64,000 nucleotides of DNA from CAYVWB01 sp964455395 (GTDB lineage: Bacteria > Desulfobacterota > Desulfovibrionia > Desulfovibrionales > Desulfovibrionaceae), in the NCBI GenBank assembly GCA_964455395.1, contig CAYVWB010000013.1, positions 1-64,000 on the forward strand. The letters run 5' to 3'. The notes beneath the pieces are model-generated. The model worked only from the letters and a program-made list of their open reading frames with translations, had not been told where the DNA came from and did not search any database. Below are positions 8,709 through 17,259 of this stretch, piece by piece (within the stretch, counting starts at the first letter, position 1; the number at the start of each line of letters is the position of its first letter). The position numbers were made by a program, and so were the translations under genes.

Positions 8709-8739
8709 AATCCCCGGGAGAACGATTCTCCCGGGGATT
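8709..8739. terminator. Bidirectional hairpin terminator between hsp20 and cysK fusion gene
   Basis: A perfect 14-bp inverted repeat (8709-8722 with 8726-8739) with a 3-base loop and T runs on both strands. It lies between two convergent genes and would stop transcription from both sides. Confidence 0.88.
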
Positions 8740-8775
8740 TTCGTTGAGGGATCAGGGGATGGAAGCGTCCCGGGC

Positions 8776-11244
8776 TCAGGCCTCTTCGCGGCGGCGGGGA
8801 ACGAGTCGCGCGCCGCCGGGCGCGTCCTCCACATCGAAGCCGAGGGCGGCCAGTTCGCCGCGCAGGGCGTCCGCCTTGGCGAAATCCTTGGCGGCGCGGG
8901 CAGTCTCCCGCTGCGCGGCCAGGGCGGCGGCTTCGGGCGGCCATTGGGAGCGGGGCAAGGGCAGCGCGTCGTGGTCGAGCATGCGCAACACGGCGTCCAC
9001 CTCGCGCAGGGCGCGCCAGCAATCCGCTGCTTCCTCCGGGGGCATGGCGTCGTTCTTGATGCGGGTGACTGCGGAACGGCAGAACGCGAAGAGCGCCGGC
9101 CAGAAGTCATGGAGGCTCAAGTCGTCGTCCACGGCGTCGTCCAGAGCCTGCAACAGCGTTCCGGCGACGTCGCCGGGCTGGGAGGGGGGCGGAGCGTCGC
9201 CCGCGGCCAACACGAGTTCGCCGGCGGCGTGCTGGGTGCGGGCCTGGTTCTTTCGCCACATGGCCAAGCTCTGCTCGCTGATGACAAGGGGTTTTCGATA
9301 CGCCGTGGAAAGCAGCCACATGCGCAGGGCTTGCGGGGGCATGGCTTCCAGCAGCCGTTTGACGCCGGGCCGAATCGTCGCCTCCCCCACGGCGCTTGAC
9401 GACGTCTCCTGCCCGTCTGCAAAGAATGCGGAGGCTGCAGCGACCGTACCGGCGCCGGCAGGTTCGTGGCTCCCTCCGTGCGCGGTTGCCTGGGGGGGCT
9501 CTTGGCCGGTCGCGTCCTTGTCTTCGGCGTGGGCGCGCCCGCAGAGCAGCCAAGCCTCCGGCGCCACGCCGCGGCCAATGGCGAGGATGGCGCGGAAATT
9601 CTCCAGATGGGGGAAGCTGTGCGCTTCGGAGGCGAGAAAGACGCTGACCTGATCCAGGCTGTCCACAGCCACGGCGGCGTGCTGCAGGAACCAGGAGGGC
9701 CGCACGTTGCCCCACTCGGTCTTCATGCAGTCGCCTGTTTTGAGATCCTGCAGACTGGCGCGCTTGAGGAGGGTGAAATCCTTGGGGTTGTCCTTGGCGT
9801 ATTCGTCCAGATCCACGGTCTTGCCCAGGGAGAGCTTGTCCAGATCCACGGAGCTCATGGCGCCGTAGTCCGGCGCGCGCAACACGTCGAAGTAGACGCT
9901 ACGGAGCTTCTCGTACGCGGCGCCCTTGGCCAGCAGCTTGCGACAGATGGCGAGGCCGGTTTCGGCGGAGTCGCCGGCGAGCCGGAAAGAGAGCGTTTCC
10001 CCCACACCAAGGGTCTTGCCCAGAGCGTGGGCGTAGTCCAGAGCGCGGCGGGCGTATTCTTCCCGGGGGAGCGTCGCGTCGCGGGCCGCGTGGAGGGCGT
10101 TGTCGTCCATGTCCGCCAGACTCACCACGGCGCGGGCCTCCCGACCGGCGCGCCGCAGCCGCGCGGTCATCATGTCCATGAGAATGACGCGTCGCCAGGC
10201 GTCCACCTCGTCCAGCCGATCCAGAGCGGGCCCCAGGGTGAAGAGGCCGGCTGCTGGCGCTTCGCCCACGGTCTCCGTGGCGAGCATGGCGCGTTTGCCT
10301 GCGGCCACATCGAAGAGGCGCAGCCCTCGCGCCGGCGGCGGCGCGAAGAGCGGTGTGGAGAGATAGCGCTCCCCGCCGTCCGGGAAGATGACGACGATGA
10401 GGCCGGGTTCGCCTTTGGCGTGGAGTTCACCGGCCAGCTCCACCGCGCCGGCCATGGCTGCGCCTGCGCTCATGCCCACGAAAAGGCCTTCCTCCCTGGC
10501 GAGGCGTCGGCACATCTCGAAGGAGGGTTCGTCCTCCACGGGACGGATCTCGTGGGGCCCGCGGCGGTCGAAGATGCCGGGGGGGTAGGAGGCGTGCATG
10601 TTCTTGAGTCCCTGGAGCTTGTGGCTGGGGTGCGGCTCCAAGGCGATGACCTTGGCGGTGTCGCTCAGCTCCCTGAGGCGCTTGGCGATGCCCATGATGG
10701 TGCCGGAAGTGCCCAGGGTGGCGACCACATGCGTCACCTGCCCGTTCGTCTGCTCCCAGATCTCCGGACCGGTGCCGTGGTAGTGCGCGTCGATGGAGGC
10801 GGGGTTGTTGAATTGGTCCATGAGGACGTACTTGTCGCCCTCTTCGCGGGCCATGCGGTAGGCTTCCTCGATGGCGCCGTCGGTGGAGAGGTGCCCCGGA
10901 GTGAGCTGAATCTCCGCGCCGTAGGCGAGCATGATCTGTCGGCGCTCGCGTGAGGCTGTGGAAGCCATGAGCAGCCGCAGTGGGTACCCCTTCACGGCGC
11001 AGACCATGGCGAGCCCGATGCCGGTGTTGCCGGAAGTGGCTTCGATGACGGTCTTGCCGGGGGTGAGCTCGCCGGCGCGCTCCGCCGCTTCGATCATGGC
11101 GAGGGCGACACGGTCCTTGATGGAGCCGCCGGGGTTCTTGGCTTCGAGCTTGGCCAGAATCTTGACGCCGGGATAGGGGTTCAGGCGTCGGATCTCCACC
11201 AGGGGGGTGTGGCCGATGGCCTGCAGCACGTCAGGATAAATCAT
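8776..11244 (-). CDS. Cysteine synthase fused to a cysteinyl-tRNA-synthetase-like domain
   Basis: An 822-residue fusion. Residues about 1-305 are O-acetylserine sulfhydrylase (CysK type). The PLP lysine is K43 in NPGGSIKDR, and the substrate and phosphate loops (TSGNTGIGLA, GTSGTIMG) and SAGAAMAG are present, so this half should be active. Residues about 310-822 follow cysteinyl-tRNA synthetase in order, including a FPHLENFRAILA segment like the FPHHENE region and a helical C-terminus. The HIGH motif, the zinc-ligand cysteines and KMSKS are absent or unrecognisable, so aminoacylation is unlikely. The ATG at 11244 follows an AAGGAA site and matches the normal CysK start. The second half may bind tRNA or regulate cysteine synthesis. 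Confidence 0.85.
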   Translation of the reverse strand: MIYPDVLQAIGHTPLVEIRRLNPYPGVKILAKLEAKNPGGSIKDRVALAMIEAAERAGELTPGKTVIEATSGNTGIGLAMVCAVKGYPLRLLMASTASRERRQIMLAYGAEIQLTPGHLSTDGAIEEAYRMAREEGDKYVLMDQFNNPASIDAHYHGTGPEIWEQTNGQVTHVVATLGTSGTIMGIAKRLRELSDTAKVIALEPHPSHKLQGLKNMHASYPPGIFDRRGPHEIRPVEDEPSFEMCRRLAREEGLFVGMSAGAAMAGAVELAGELHAKGEPGLIVVIFPDGGERYLSTPLFAPPPARGLRLFDVAAGKRAMLATETVGEAPAAGLFTLGPALDRLDEVDAWRRVILMDMMTARLRRAGREARAVVSLADMDDNALHAARDATLPREEYARRALDYAHALGKTLGVGETLSFRLAGDSAETGLAICRKLLAKGAAYEKLRSVYFDVLRAPDYGAMSSVDLDKLSLGKTVDLDEYAKDNPKDFTLLKRASLQDLKTGDCMKTEWGNVRPSWFLQHAAVAVDSLDQVSVFLASEAHSFPHLENFRAILAIGRGVAPEAWLLCGRAHAEDKDATGQEPPQATAHGGSHEPAGAGTVAAASAFFADGQETSSSAVGEATIRPGVKRLLEAMPPQALRMWLLSTAYRKPLVISEQSLAMWRKNQARTQHAAGELVLAAGDAPPPSQPGDVAGTLLQALDDAVDDDLSLHDFWPALFAFCRSAVTRIKNDAMPPEEAADCWRALREVDAVLRMLDHDALPLPRSQWPPEAAALAAQRETARAAKDFAKADALRGELAALGFDVEDAPGGARLVPRRREEA

Positions 11245-11386
11245 GGGGCGTTCCTTCGCGGAAATGGCGTGGGGACAAGGCTTCAAGCAGACTCAGCCCT
11301 AAGTCAAATCGTTGCAAGAGGCAAGCTGACAAGGCCGCCGTGACGAATCGACGTCTGCTGGCAAAAACCTTGCATACGCATTCGAC

Positions 11387-13196
11387 ATGAACGCCCTCCC
11401 CTACCTCATCACCAATCTGCAGGCCATGGCCGGCCGTATGCCAGCCACCCTCGCCTGGCTTCGCGACCAACGCGTCGAGCCCGAAGCCGTGGCGCAACGC
11501 GTCGTCACCAACGCGCACGGAGTGACGGACTGGCGACTGGAGGACGGCCGCGAGCTCTTCGCCGCCGCGCCGCCCCCGGTCTTTTACCAGGGCTGGGCGA
11601 GCGACCTCTCCAAAAGCGACGCCCGCAGCGCCACCATATTGGTCGGATGCAACTTGGGCTACGGTTTGAACGCGTTGCTGCAGAACACGCCGCCCACGCA
11701 CAAGATTCTGGTGCTGGAGCCGGACGCCGCGTTGCTCACGGCGTGTCTTGGCAAGACGGACTACACGCCCTTCTTCGAGCAGTGTCGGCTCACGTTCATC
11801 CCTCCGGAGCGGGCTTCCCTGCAGCGCGCCATCAGCCAGACGGACGCACAGTTCTTCTTTGGCAGTCTGCTGCTGAAGACCGACCCCCCCAGCCAGCAGA
11901 TGGGCCCGAGCTACGCGCAGTGGAGTCGGCTCGCCAAGGAGCTTCTGGAGAATTTCGCGGTGGAGATGGCCACCTTGCGGGCCAGTCAGGACGTCATGGT
12001 CGAGAACGAGCTGGGCAATTACCGGCGCGCTTTCGCGGATGGCTCCATCGCTGCGTTGCGCGACGCCGGCGCCGGTCTGGCGGCGGTCATCCTCGGAGCG
12101 GGACCCTCCCTGGAATCCATGGCCGGTCCCCTGGCGGAGGCGCCCGACGAGGCGCTCTACGCCACGGCGCTCCAGACCATGCCCGCGCTCCAGCGGCTGG
12201 GGCTGCGGCCGCATTTCTGTCTGGCCATCGACTACAGTGAGGGCATGCGTCGCATTTTCGACCGTCTGGATCCGGATTTCGCGCGCGACATCCCCCTTGT
12301 CTACTCCACCAAGTTGCTGCCGGACGTGGTGGCGGCCTATCCCGGCCCCACGCTCCCCCTGTGGACGCAAGGCGGCCTGGCCACTTTGGCGCTGCAGGAC
12401 CGCGAGCCGATATTCAGCGCCGGCATCAACGTTTCCGTGACGCTCTATCGCTTCCTCTCGTGGATGGGGGTGCGCTCCATCACCTTGGCGGGACAGGACT
12501 TCGGATGGCGCGGCGCCATGAGTCACGCCGCCGGCCACCACGCGGCGCGGCGCACGGAAGCCGTCCCGGGCGAGCCCACCCTGCAGGACGCCGACGGCGC
12601 GCCCCTGCGTTCCACCATGCCCCTCGTCACCGCGTTGCGCGAACTGGAGGAGACCATCCTCAAGACGCAGACACCCACGATCAATCTTTATGGCGGCGGN
12701 NNNNNNNNNCGGCGCCGTGATCCATGGGGCGCGACCGCTCACCGTGGAAGAAGCCCGCCGCGAGGGCGCGCTGGATTCCGCACCGGGCGCGATGGCTCGG
12801 TGGGAATCGGCCCTCGCTGCAGCGCGAGTCCCCCGGCCTGCGCCCCGCTTCACGCCCAAGAGCGCGCAGTGGGCGTCGCACACGCGCCAAGCTGGCAAAC
12901 TGCTCGACAAGTTGGCCAAAAAACCCGCCAAGCATCGTCGCGAAATCCACGACACGCTGCGGGACATCCACCGGCTCCTGCGCTGCGAACCGCTCTATCT
13001 CCCCTATTTGTATAATGAAATAATGGACGTGGCGGGACAGCTCGAAAACCCGGATTTCGCCACGCCGCAAGCCCTGAGCGTGGTCCGCAAGGCGTTGCGT
13101 CGGACGCGGGAGAAGGCGGCGCGTGTGGACCGCGAGCTCGGCGGCGCGCACTCTGCTCCGAAACCGAGCCGCAAGGCCTCGCGACAGGCCGCCTGA
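11387..13196 (+). CDS. DUF115/MptE-like protein (Maf motility accessory factor type), split by assembly gap
   Basis: One gene read in two frames around the N run. The first part (11387-12699, about 437 residues) has the DUF115 signature, with GAGPSLESMAG and the LRPHFCLAIDYSEGM segment, ending in TINLYGG. The second part resumes at about 12711 in another frame (GAVIHGARPLTVEEA) and ends at 13196. Together they make about 600 residues, normal for Maf-like proteins that glycosylate flagellin. The frame change is an artefact of the 10-N placeholder: a gap length that is a multiple of three would restore the frame. Flagellin genes are not in the window, although flgE is. Confidence 0.78.
12700..12709. 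other. Assembly gap (10 N)
   Basis: Ten undetermined bases inside the DUF115 gene. The flanking sequence on both sides is GC-only (GGC repeats), which is a likely reason for the assembly break. The size is a placeholder. Confidence 0.99.
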
Positions 13197-13220
13197 TCGC
13201 AGCGCGTTCCGTCATCATCC

Positions 13221-13258
13221 AAAAAGAGAGCGGGGAGCCTGCATTGCAGACTCCCCGC
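13221..13258 (-). terminator. Hairpin terminator downstream of the amphi-Trp operon
   Basis: An inverted repeat with arms 13230-13243 and 13245-13258 (GCGGGGAG and CTGCA blocks with one mismatch) is followed on the minus strand by a T-rich run (complement of 13221-13229). It lies about 100 bases past the stop codon of the minus-strand amphi-Trp gene. Confidence 0.75.
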
Positions 13259-13358
13259 AGCCGCGAGCAGTGTGAAGGGGGCAGCGCGTTTTCCCTCAGC
13301 GTTCCCCTGCCGATCGCACCCCCGTCACGCGTTCGACGGCGATTTTCAAGCCGCGGCG

Positions 13359-13799
13359 CTACTTCTTGGCAGGGCCGGCGGCGGGCTTGTTCTTGTCGTC
13401 CGCCTTGGGCTCGGTCTTGGTGGCGGCGGCGGCGACGGCTGCGGCCGTCTCCACGACTTTCTTGGCGTCTTCCTTGTTGTCGGCGCAGACGGTGGCGCAG
13501 ACGGCTTCGGGCTCTTCCACGACGATCTCGGGCTCCACGGAGGAGACACGGAAGCTCATCTCGTTTTCACCAGCCACTTCTTCGCGCCATGCGAGCTCGA
13601 TGGAGAGCTTCTGCTTGTCCTTTTTGACGACGGCTTCGAGCTCGAGGTCGATGGCGTCGGTGGGGACGAGGGTGACGAATTCATCGCCACGCTGAACCAC
13701 CACTTTGCGGGCCTTGAAGCTCTTGACCACATCATCAAGGAAGCTGTTTACGGAAGCGAAATCCATCACACCTTTGACGACGATACCATTCTTGCTCAT
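13359..13799 (-). CDS. Amphi-Trp domain-containing protein
   Basis: A 146-residue protein. Residues about 1-85 match the amphi-Trp domain: VVKSFKARKVVVQRGDEFVT, then alternating strands ending in KLSIELAWREEV with the conserved Trp. The last 60 residues are an acidic, then Ala/Lys-rich tail of low complexity. The ATG at 13799 has GGAGG 5 bases upstream. It lies 64 bases downstream of the RHH-like gene on the same strand, so the two probably form an operon. Amphi-Trp proteins are common in archaea and delta-proteobacteria. Their function is not established. Confidence 0.8.
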   Translation of the reverse strand: MSKNGIVVKGVMDFASVNSFLDDVVKSFKARKVVVQRGDEFVTLVPTDAIDLELEAVVKKDKQKLSIELAWREEVAGENEMSFRVSSVEPEIVVEEPEAVCATVCADNKEDAKKVVETAAAVAAAATKTEPKADDKNKPAAGPAKK

Positions 13800-13863
13800 G
13801 CTGTCCTCCATTCGGTAGATTGCGTTGAAAAGTTGGGTTGCGTGCGTTGCAGTCGGCGGCCGT

Positions 13864-14178
13864 TCAAGCTTGGGAATCGCCTTCGGCGAGTTCCTCGCGC
13901 TGGGGATCGGCTTGGGCTTCGACGTCTTCATTCGTCGCTTTCTTGTGCTTGCCCTTGCCCTTGGCCTTCTTCTTTTCGAAATCCTCTTCCATCTCAGCGA
14001 GCTTCTTCTCGGCCTTGACGAGGAACTTCTCCAAAGCCTTGTCGATGGCGGAGTCCACGTCGAGCTTTTTGCCGTAGCGTCTGGAGACATCCTTGGCGCG
14101 CTCGAGCCGCTCGGCCACGCCGGCCTCCACGTTGAAGATGACCCGCTTGAAGTCCTTCTCCTCTTTGAATACGCTCAT
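13864..14178 (-). CDS. Small basic protein with ribbon-helix-helix-like N-terminus
   Basis: About 104 residues. Residues about 10-60 (a strand with KRVIFNVEAG, then helix-turn-helix pattern ERLERAKDVSRRYGKKLDVD and AIDKALEKFL) fit the spacing of a ribbon-helix-helix DNA-binding fold. A long charged helix and a Lys-rich and then acidic tail follow. Three consecutive ATGs (14184, 14181, 14178) follow a GGGAG site; spacing favours the second or third. The longer frame from 14214 would place the GTAC-N7-GTAC site inside the gene and has no ribosome site. It is paired with the amphi-Trp gene. A DNA-binding role is inferred, and it may act on the GTAC sites upstream. Confidence 0.55.
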   Translation of the reverse strand: MSVFKEEKDFKRVIFNVEAGVAERLERAKDVSRRYGKKLDVDSAIDKALEKFLVKAEKKLAEMEEDFEKKKAKGKGKHKKATNEDVEAQADPQREELAEGDSQA

Positions 14179-14192
14179 CATCATCACTCCCG

Positions 14193-14460
14193 GTACAATT
14201 TGCGTACGTTTCATCGAAGGGCCTCAACCATGGACGGAGTCGATCGCCTTGCGTATCTTGTTATCCAGGGCTGGCTCCCACTGCCTTAGGGCGCAATCGG
14301 CGTCCATCCGTTCGTGCGGGCCTTTCCTCCGTCTCGTTGAGTCAATTTGTACGGATTTCGTACGAACTCGTCAACAGGTTTTTTTGAATTTCTTGCCAAT
14401 TCATATCCAAACCATCTTAATTGCTTGCTAGTTTATTTCGATTTCGTACAAAGACTGTAC
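14193..14460. promoter_or_regulatory. Three GTAC-N7-GTAC sites in a divergent control region
   Basis: The gene-free region 14179-14594 separates the minus-strand RHH-like/amphi-Trp operon from the plus-strand MATE gene. It contains GTAC-N7-GTAC three times: 14193-14207, 14349-14363 and 14446-14460. The seven central bases differ, but the half-sites and the 11-base period (one helical turn) are constant. Sites two and three extend to the palindromic form TTyGTAC-N7-GTACrA. The first site sits directly upstream of the ribosome site of the RHH-like gene. This looks like a set of operators. The area around 14380-14460 is also markedly AT-rich, as expected for promoters. Confidence 0.6.
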
Positions 14461-14594
14461 AATTCTTCCGGAATGCGACCTGCCACAGACATCGCGAGAC
14501 CCCTCTTGACCTGCCTGACGCCTTCGCGCATGCTGACTCGCCCGCCGCCACGCCACCCTGCGACCACGCGTCATCCCCACGACGCCCCCCCCAC

Positions 14595-15977
14595 ATGAAG
14601 CAGCCCAACGAGATCCTCAGACTCGCCCTGCCCCAGACGCTCATGATGATCGCCTATTTTTTCGTGGGCTTCGTCGACGTCCTGGTGGCCGCCCACCTCG
14701 GCGACACGGTCCAGGCTGCGCTTGGCCTCATCACCCAGAGCTTCTTCTTTTTCCTGATCATCGCCATCGCGCTCGCCAACGGCGTGGTCGCCGCCGTGAG
14801 CCAGTCTCTGGGCGCGCGCCTGACCCGCCGCGCCGAGCGTTACACCGTCTTCGTCACGGCGCTGGCGTTGGTCAGCGGCTTGGCGTTGGCGGGCATGGGG
14901 TATCTTTTCCGGGACGTTTTTCTGGATGTGCTGCAGACGCCGGAGGGAGTGCGCCCCGTGGCGCGCTATCTGCTGGGGGTGTACTTGCTGGTGTTGCCCG
15001 CCAACGCCGTGCTGGCGGTGACCAACGCGGTGTTCCGCGCCGCCAAGCGTGTGTATGTCCCCTTGGTTGCGCTGACGTTGGTGAGCGTGGCGAACACCTT
15101 GGGCGACCTGGGGCTTGGCCTGGGCTGGTGGGGGGCGCCGGCGCTCGGCTACAAGGGACTGGCGTGGGCGACGTTCGGCTCCGTGGCCTTGGGGACGCTT
15201 TTCAACCTGGTGATGCTGGCGCGCTCGGGCATGTTGCGGGCGCATCGGTTTCCGCCCTTGCGTTGGATTCGTCCGGCGTGGGGCTACCTCTTCAAGGTAT
15301 CCTGGCCGGCTGGGGTTTCGCAGACGTTGTGGCAGTCCGGGTATCTGGTGTTGTACGCCATCACGGCGTCGTTGCCTGTGGGGAGCGTGGACGCTCTGGC
15401 CGGGATGACGGCGGGCATGCGTGTGGAATCCGCGCTCTTTTTGCCGGCGTTCGCGTTCAACATGACCGCGTCCATTCTGGTGGGGCACTACCTCGGCGCC
15501 GGCGATCCTGCTGGAGCGAAACGCGTCGGGTATCAGGTGCTCGGGCTGGGATGCGGGGTCATCACCGTACTGGGGGCGCTGCTGTTTCTGTGGTTGGAGC
15601 CCATTGCGAATCTCGTGGCGGCGACGCCGGCGACAGCGGTACAGACACAGGGCTATCTCGTGTACAATCTGCTGGCCATTCCGTTCACCACGGCGACGAT
15701 GATTCTGATGGGGATTCTCTCCGGCGCGGGCGCCACGTTGTACAGTCTGTTCATTTTCGGGGTGGCCACATGGCTGGTGCGTCTGCCCCTGGCGTATGTG
15801 TTGGGACATGTGGTATGGATGGAATCCGACGGCGTCTGGGTCGCCATGCTGGCGTCGCAGGTCGTCCAGGCGTTTTCGGGTCTCTACATCTTCCACTACA
15901 AAAACTGGAGCCGGTTCGCCATGCGCGGCAAACGCAAGGCGCAGAAGCTGCACCCCGCGCCGTTGCGCAGCGCATGA
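14595..15977 (+). CDS. MATE family multidrug/toxin extrusion transporter
   Basis: A 460-residue integral membrane protein with twelve predicted helices in two homologous halves. Family features include the N-terminal LALPQTLMMIAYFFVGFVDV segment, the LGDT loop after helix 1 and SQSLGARLTRRAER after helix 2, repeated as GHYLGAGDPAGAKR in the second half. MATE proteins export cationic drugs or metabolites using Na+ or H+. The ATG at 14595 removes a 58-residue non-homologous extension. It is divergent from the RHH-like gene across the GTAC sites, which may control it. Confidence 0.88.
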   Translation: MKQPNEILRLALPQTLMMIAYFFVGFVDVLVAAHLGDTVQAALGLITQSFFFFLIIAIALANGVVAAVSQSLGARLTRRAERYTVFVTALALVSGLALAGMGYLFRDVFLDVLQTPEGVRPVARYLLGVYLLVLPANAVLAVTNAVFRAAKRVYVPLVALTLVSVANTLGDLGLGLGWWGAPALGYKGLAWATFGSVALGTLFNLVMLARSGMLRAHRFPPLRWIRPAWGYLFKVSWPAGVSQTLWQSGYLVLYAITASLPVGSVDALAGMTAGMRVESALFLPAFAFNMTASILVGHYLGAGDPAGAKRVGYQVLGLGCGVITVLGALLFLWLEPIANLVAATPATAVQTQGYLVYNLLAIPFTTATMILMGILSGAGATLYSLFIFGVATWLVRLPLAYVLGHVVWMESDGVWVAMLASQVVQAFSGLYIFHYKNWSRFAMRGKRKAQKLHPAPLRSA

Positions 15978-16001
15978 CCGCCAGCCGCCCCCCTCATCCC
16001 T

Positions 16002-16883
16002 ATGCCTGTCAACCGCCATACGCCACTGCTTTCGGAGCAGGATGAATACCTCGCGCGGTTCGCCGCGTGCGCCGAGAAACCTTCCGACTACAGCTTCGCC
16101 AACATTTACGGCTGGGCCGAACACTACGGGCTGGAATGGGCCTTCGTCAGCGATTGCGCCTGGATCCGGCAGACACTGCCGCGGCCTGTGTGGTGGGCTC
16201 CCGTCGGCGCCTGGGAGACCGTGGACTGGGCCGCCTGCCCGGCCATGGCCGAGGGCGGTCATTTCATCCGGGCTCCCGAAACCCTGGTGACCATCTGGAG
16301 GGAGACGCTGGGTGAACGCGTCCACACCGTGGAAGCCCGGGACCAGTGGGATTATCTGTATGACGTGGAAGCGCTCATCCACCTCAAGGGCAACCGCTTC
16401 CACAAGAAAAAGAACCTCCTGCGGCAGTTCACCAAACAATACGACTACGACTACCAGCCCATGACGCCCAACTGCGTGGAGGAAGCGCTGGAGCTGCAAG
16501 CCGAGTGGTGCCAGTGGCGCGAATGCGACCAGTCCGCAGCCTTGCTCGCCGAGAACATCGCGGTGGCCCGCGTGCTCAAGAACTGGGAGAGCTTACCCGG
16601 CGTCTTCGGCGCGAGCCTGCGCGTGGGCGACGAGATGGTCGCGTTCACTGTGGCGGAGGAACTCACGCCGGAGACGGTGGTCATCCATTTCGAGAAGGGC
16701 AAGCCCGGCGTCAAGGGCGTCTACCAGGCCATCAACCAGATGTTCCTGGAGCACGAAGCCCACGACTACACCATCGTCAACCGCGAACAGGACCTGGGCG
16801 ACGAGGGGCTGCGCAAAGCGAAGCTCTCCTACAATCCCACGGCGTTCCTCAAGAAATACGCAGTGGACATCGACCCCGCCTGA
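16002..16883 (+). CDS. DUF2156 (phosphatidylglycerol lysyltransferase C-terminal-like) protein
   Basis: A 293-residue protein of the GNAT-like DUF2156 family. Recognisable parts are FANIYGWAEHYGLEWAF near the N-terminus, HLKGNRFHKKKNLLRQFTKQ in the middle, the acceptor-site strand VVIHFEKGKPGVKGVYQAIN, and NREQDLGDEGLRKAKLSYNP near the end. The family resembles the aminoacyl-phosphatidylglycerol synthase catalytic domain but lacks the membrane flippase part. The substrate is unknown. It starts 24 bases after the MATE gene on the same strand, so the two may be co-transcribed. Confidence 0.82.
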   Translation: MPVNRHTPLLSEQDEYLARFAACAEKPSDYSFANIYGWAEHYGLEWAFVSDCAWIRQTLPRPVWWAPVGAWETVDWAACPAMAEGGHFIRAPETLVTIWRETLGERVHTVEARDQWDYLYDVEALIHLKGNRFHKKKNLLRQFTKQYDYDYQPMTPNCVEEALELQAEWCQWRECDQSAALLAENIAVARVLKNWESLPGVFGASLRVGDEMVAFTVAEELTPETVVIHFEKGKPGVKGVYQAINQMFLEHEAHDYTIVNREQDLGDEGLRKAKLSYNPTAFLKKYAVDIDPA

Positions 16884-17259
16884 CACCGCCCTGCCCCCCG
16901 CCTGGCGCCGCCCCGACCCGAGGGCCGCGCACACCGGCGTTGCTGCGGCTTTGGTCCAAAGAATGCGGGACGGCTCGCGTCATCCATGGTATGCTGATGC
17001 GTTGAAGCGGCGCAGCCGGACCGTGCCGACTTCCGGAACGTCTGCCCCGCTGCTTGTCCCCCACGGAACGACAGGCGGACGGCAGGGGGAGACGACTGCG
17101 GCGCGTGCTCCCGGAGAAGCCCCAGCGCGTCGCCATTTGACAGACGAGGCGGCCTGCTCTATGTGCTGCGCGTCTCCTCCAGAACACACGCAACCGATAT
17201 ACACACAGTCACGCCGGCCCGTCCGGCTGGCTGTTCAAGAATCCCGAGGATAATTCCGC
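16884..17259. other. Intergenic region upstream of gltX
   Basis: 376 bases without a gene. The only signal is a weak promoter-like pair, TTGACA at 17137-17142 and TATGTG at 17160-17165 with a 17-base spacer, about 95 bases before gltX. No hairpin terminator, repeat or RNA gene is evident. Confidence 0.4.

Noticed and set aside
9466..10953. Long plus-strand frame opposite the CysK fusion
   Set aside because: It lies wholly inside the minus-strand gene with recognisable CysK motifs and has no family features of its own.
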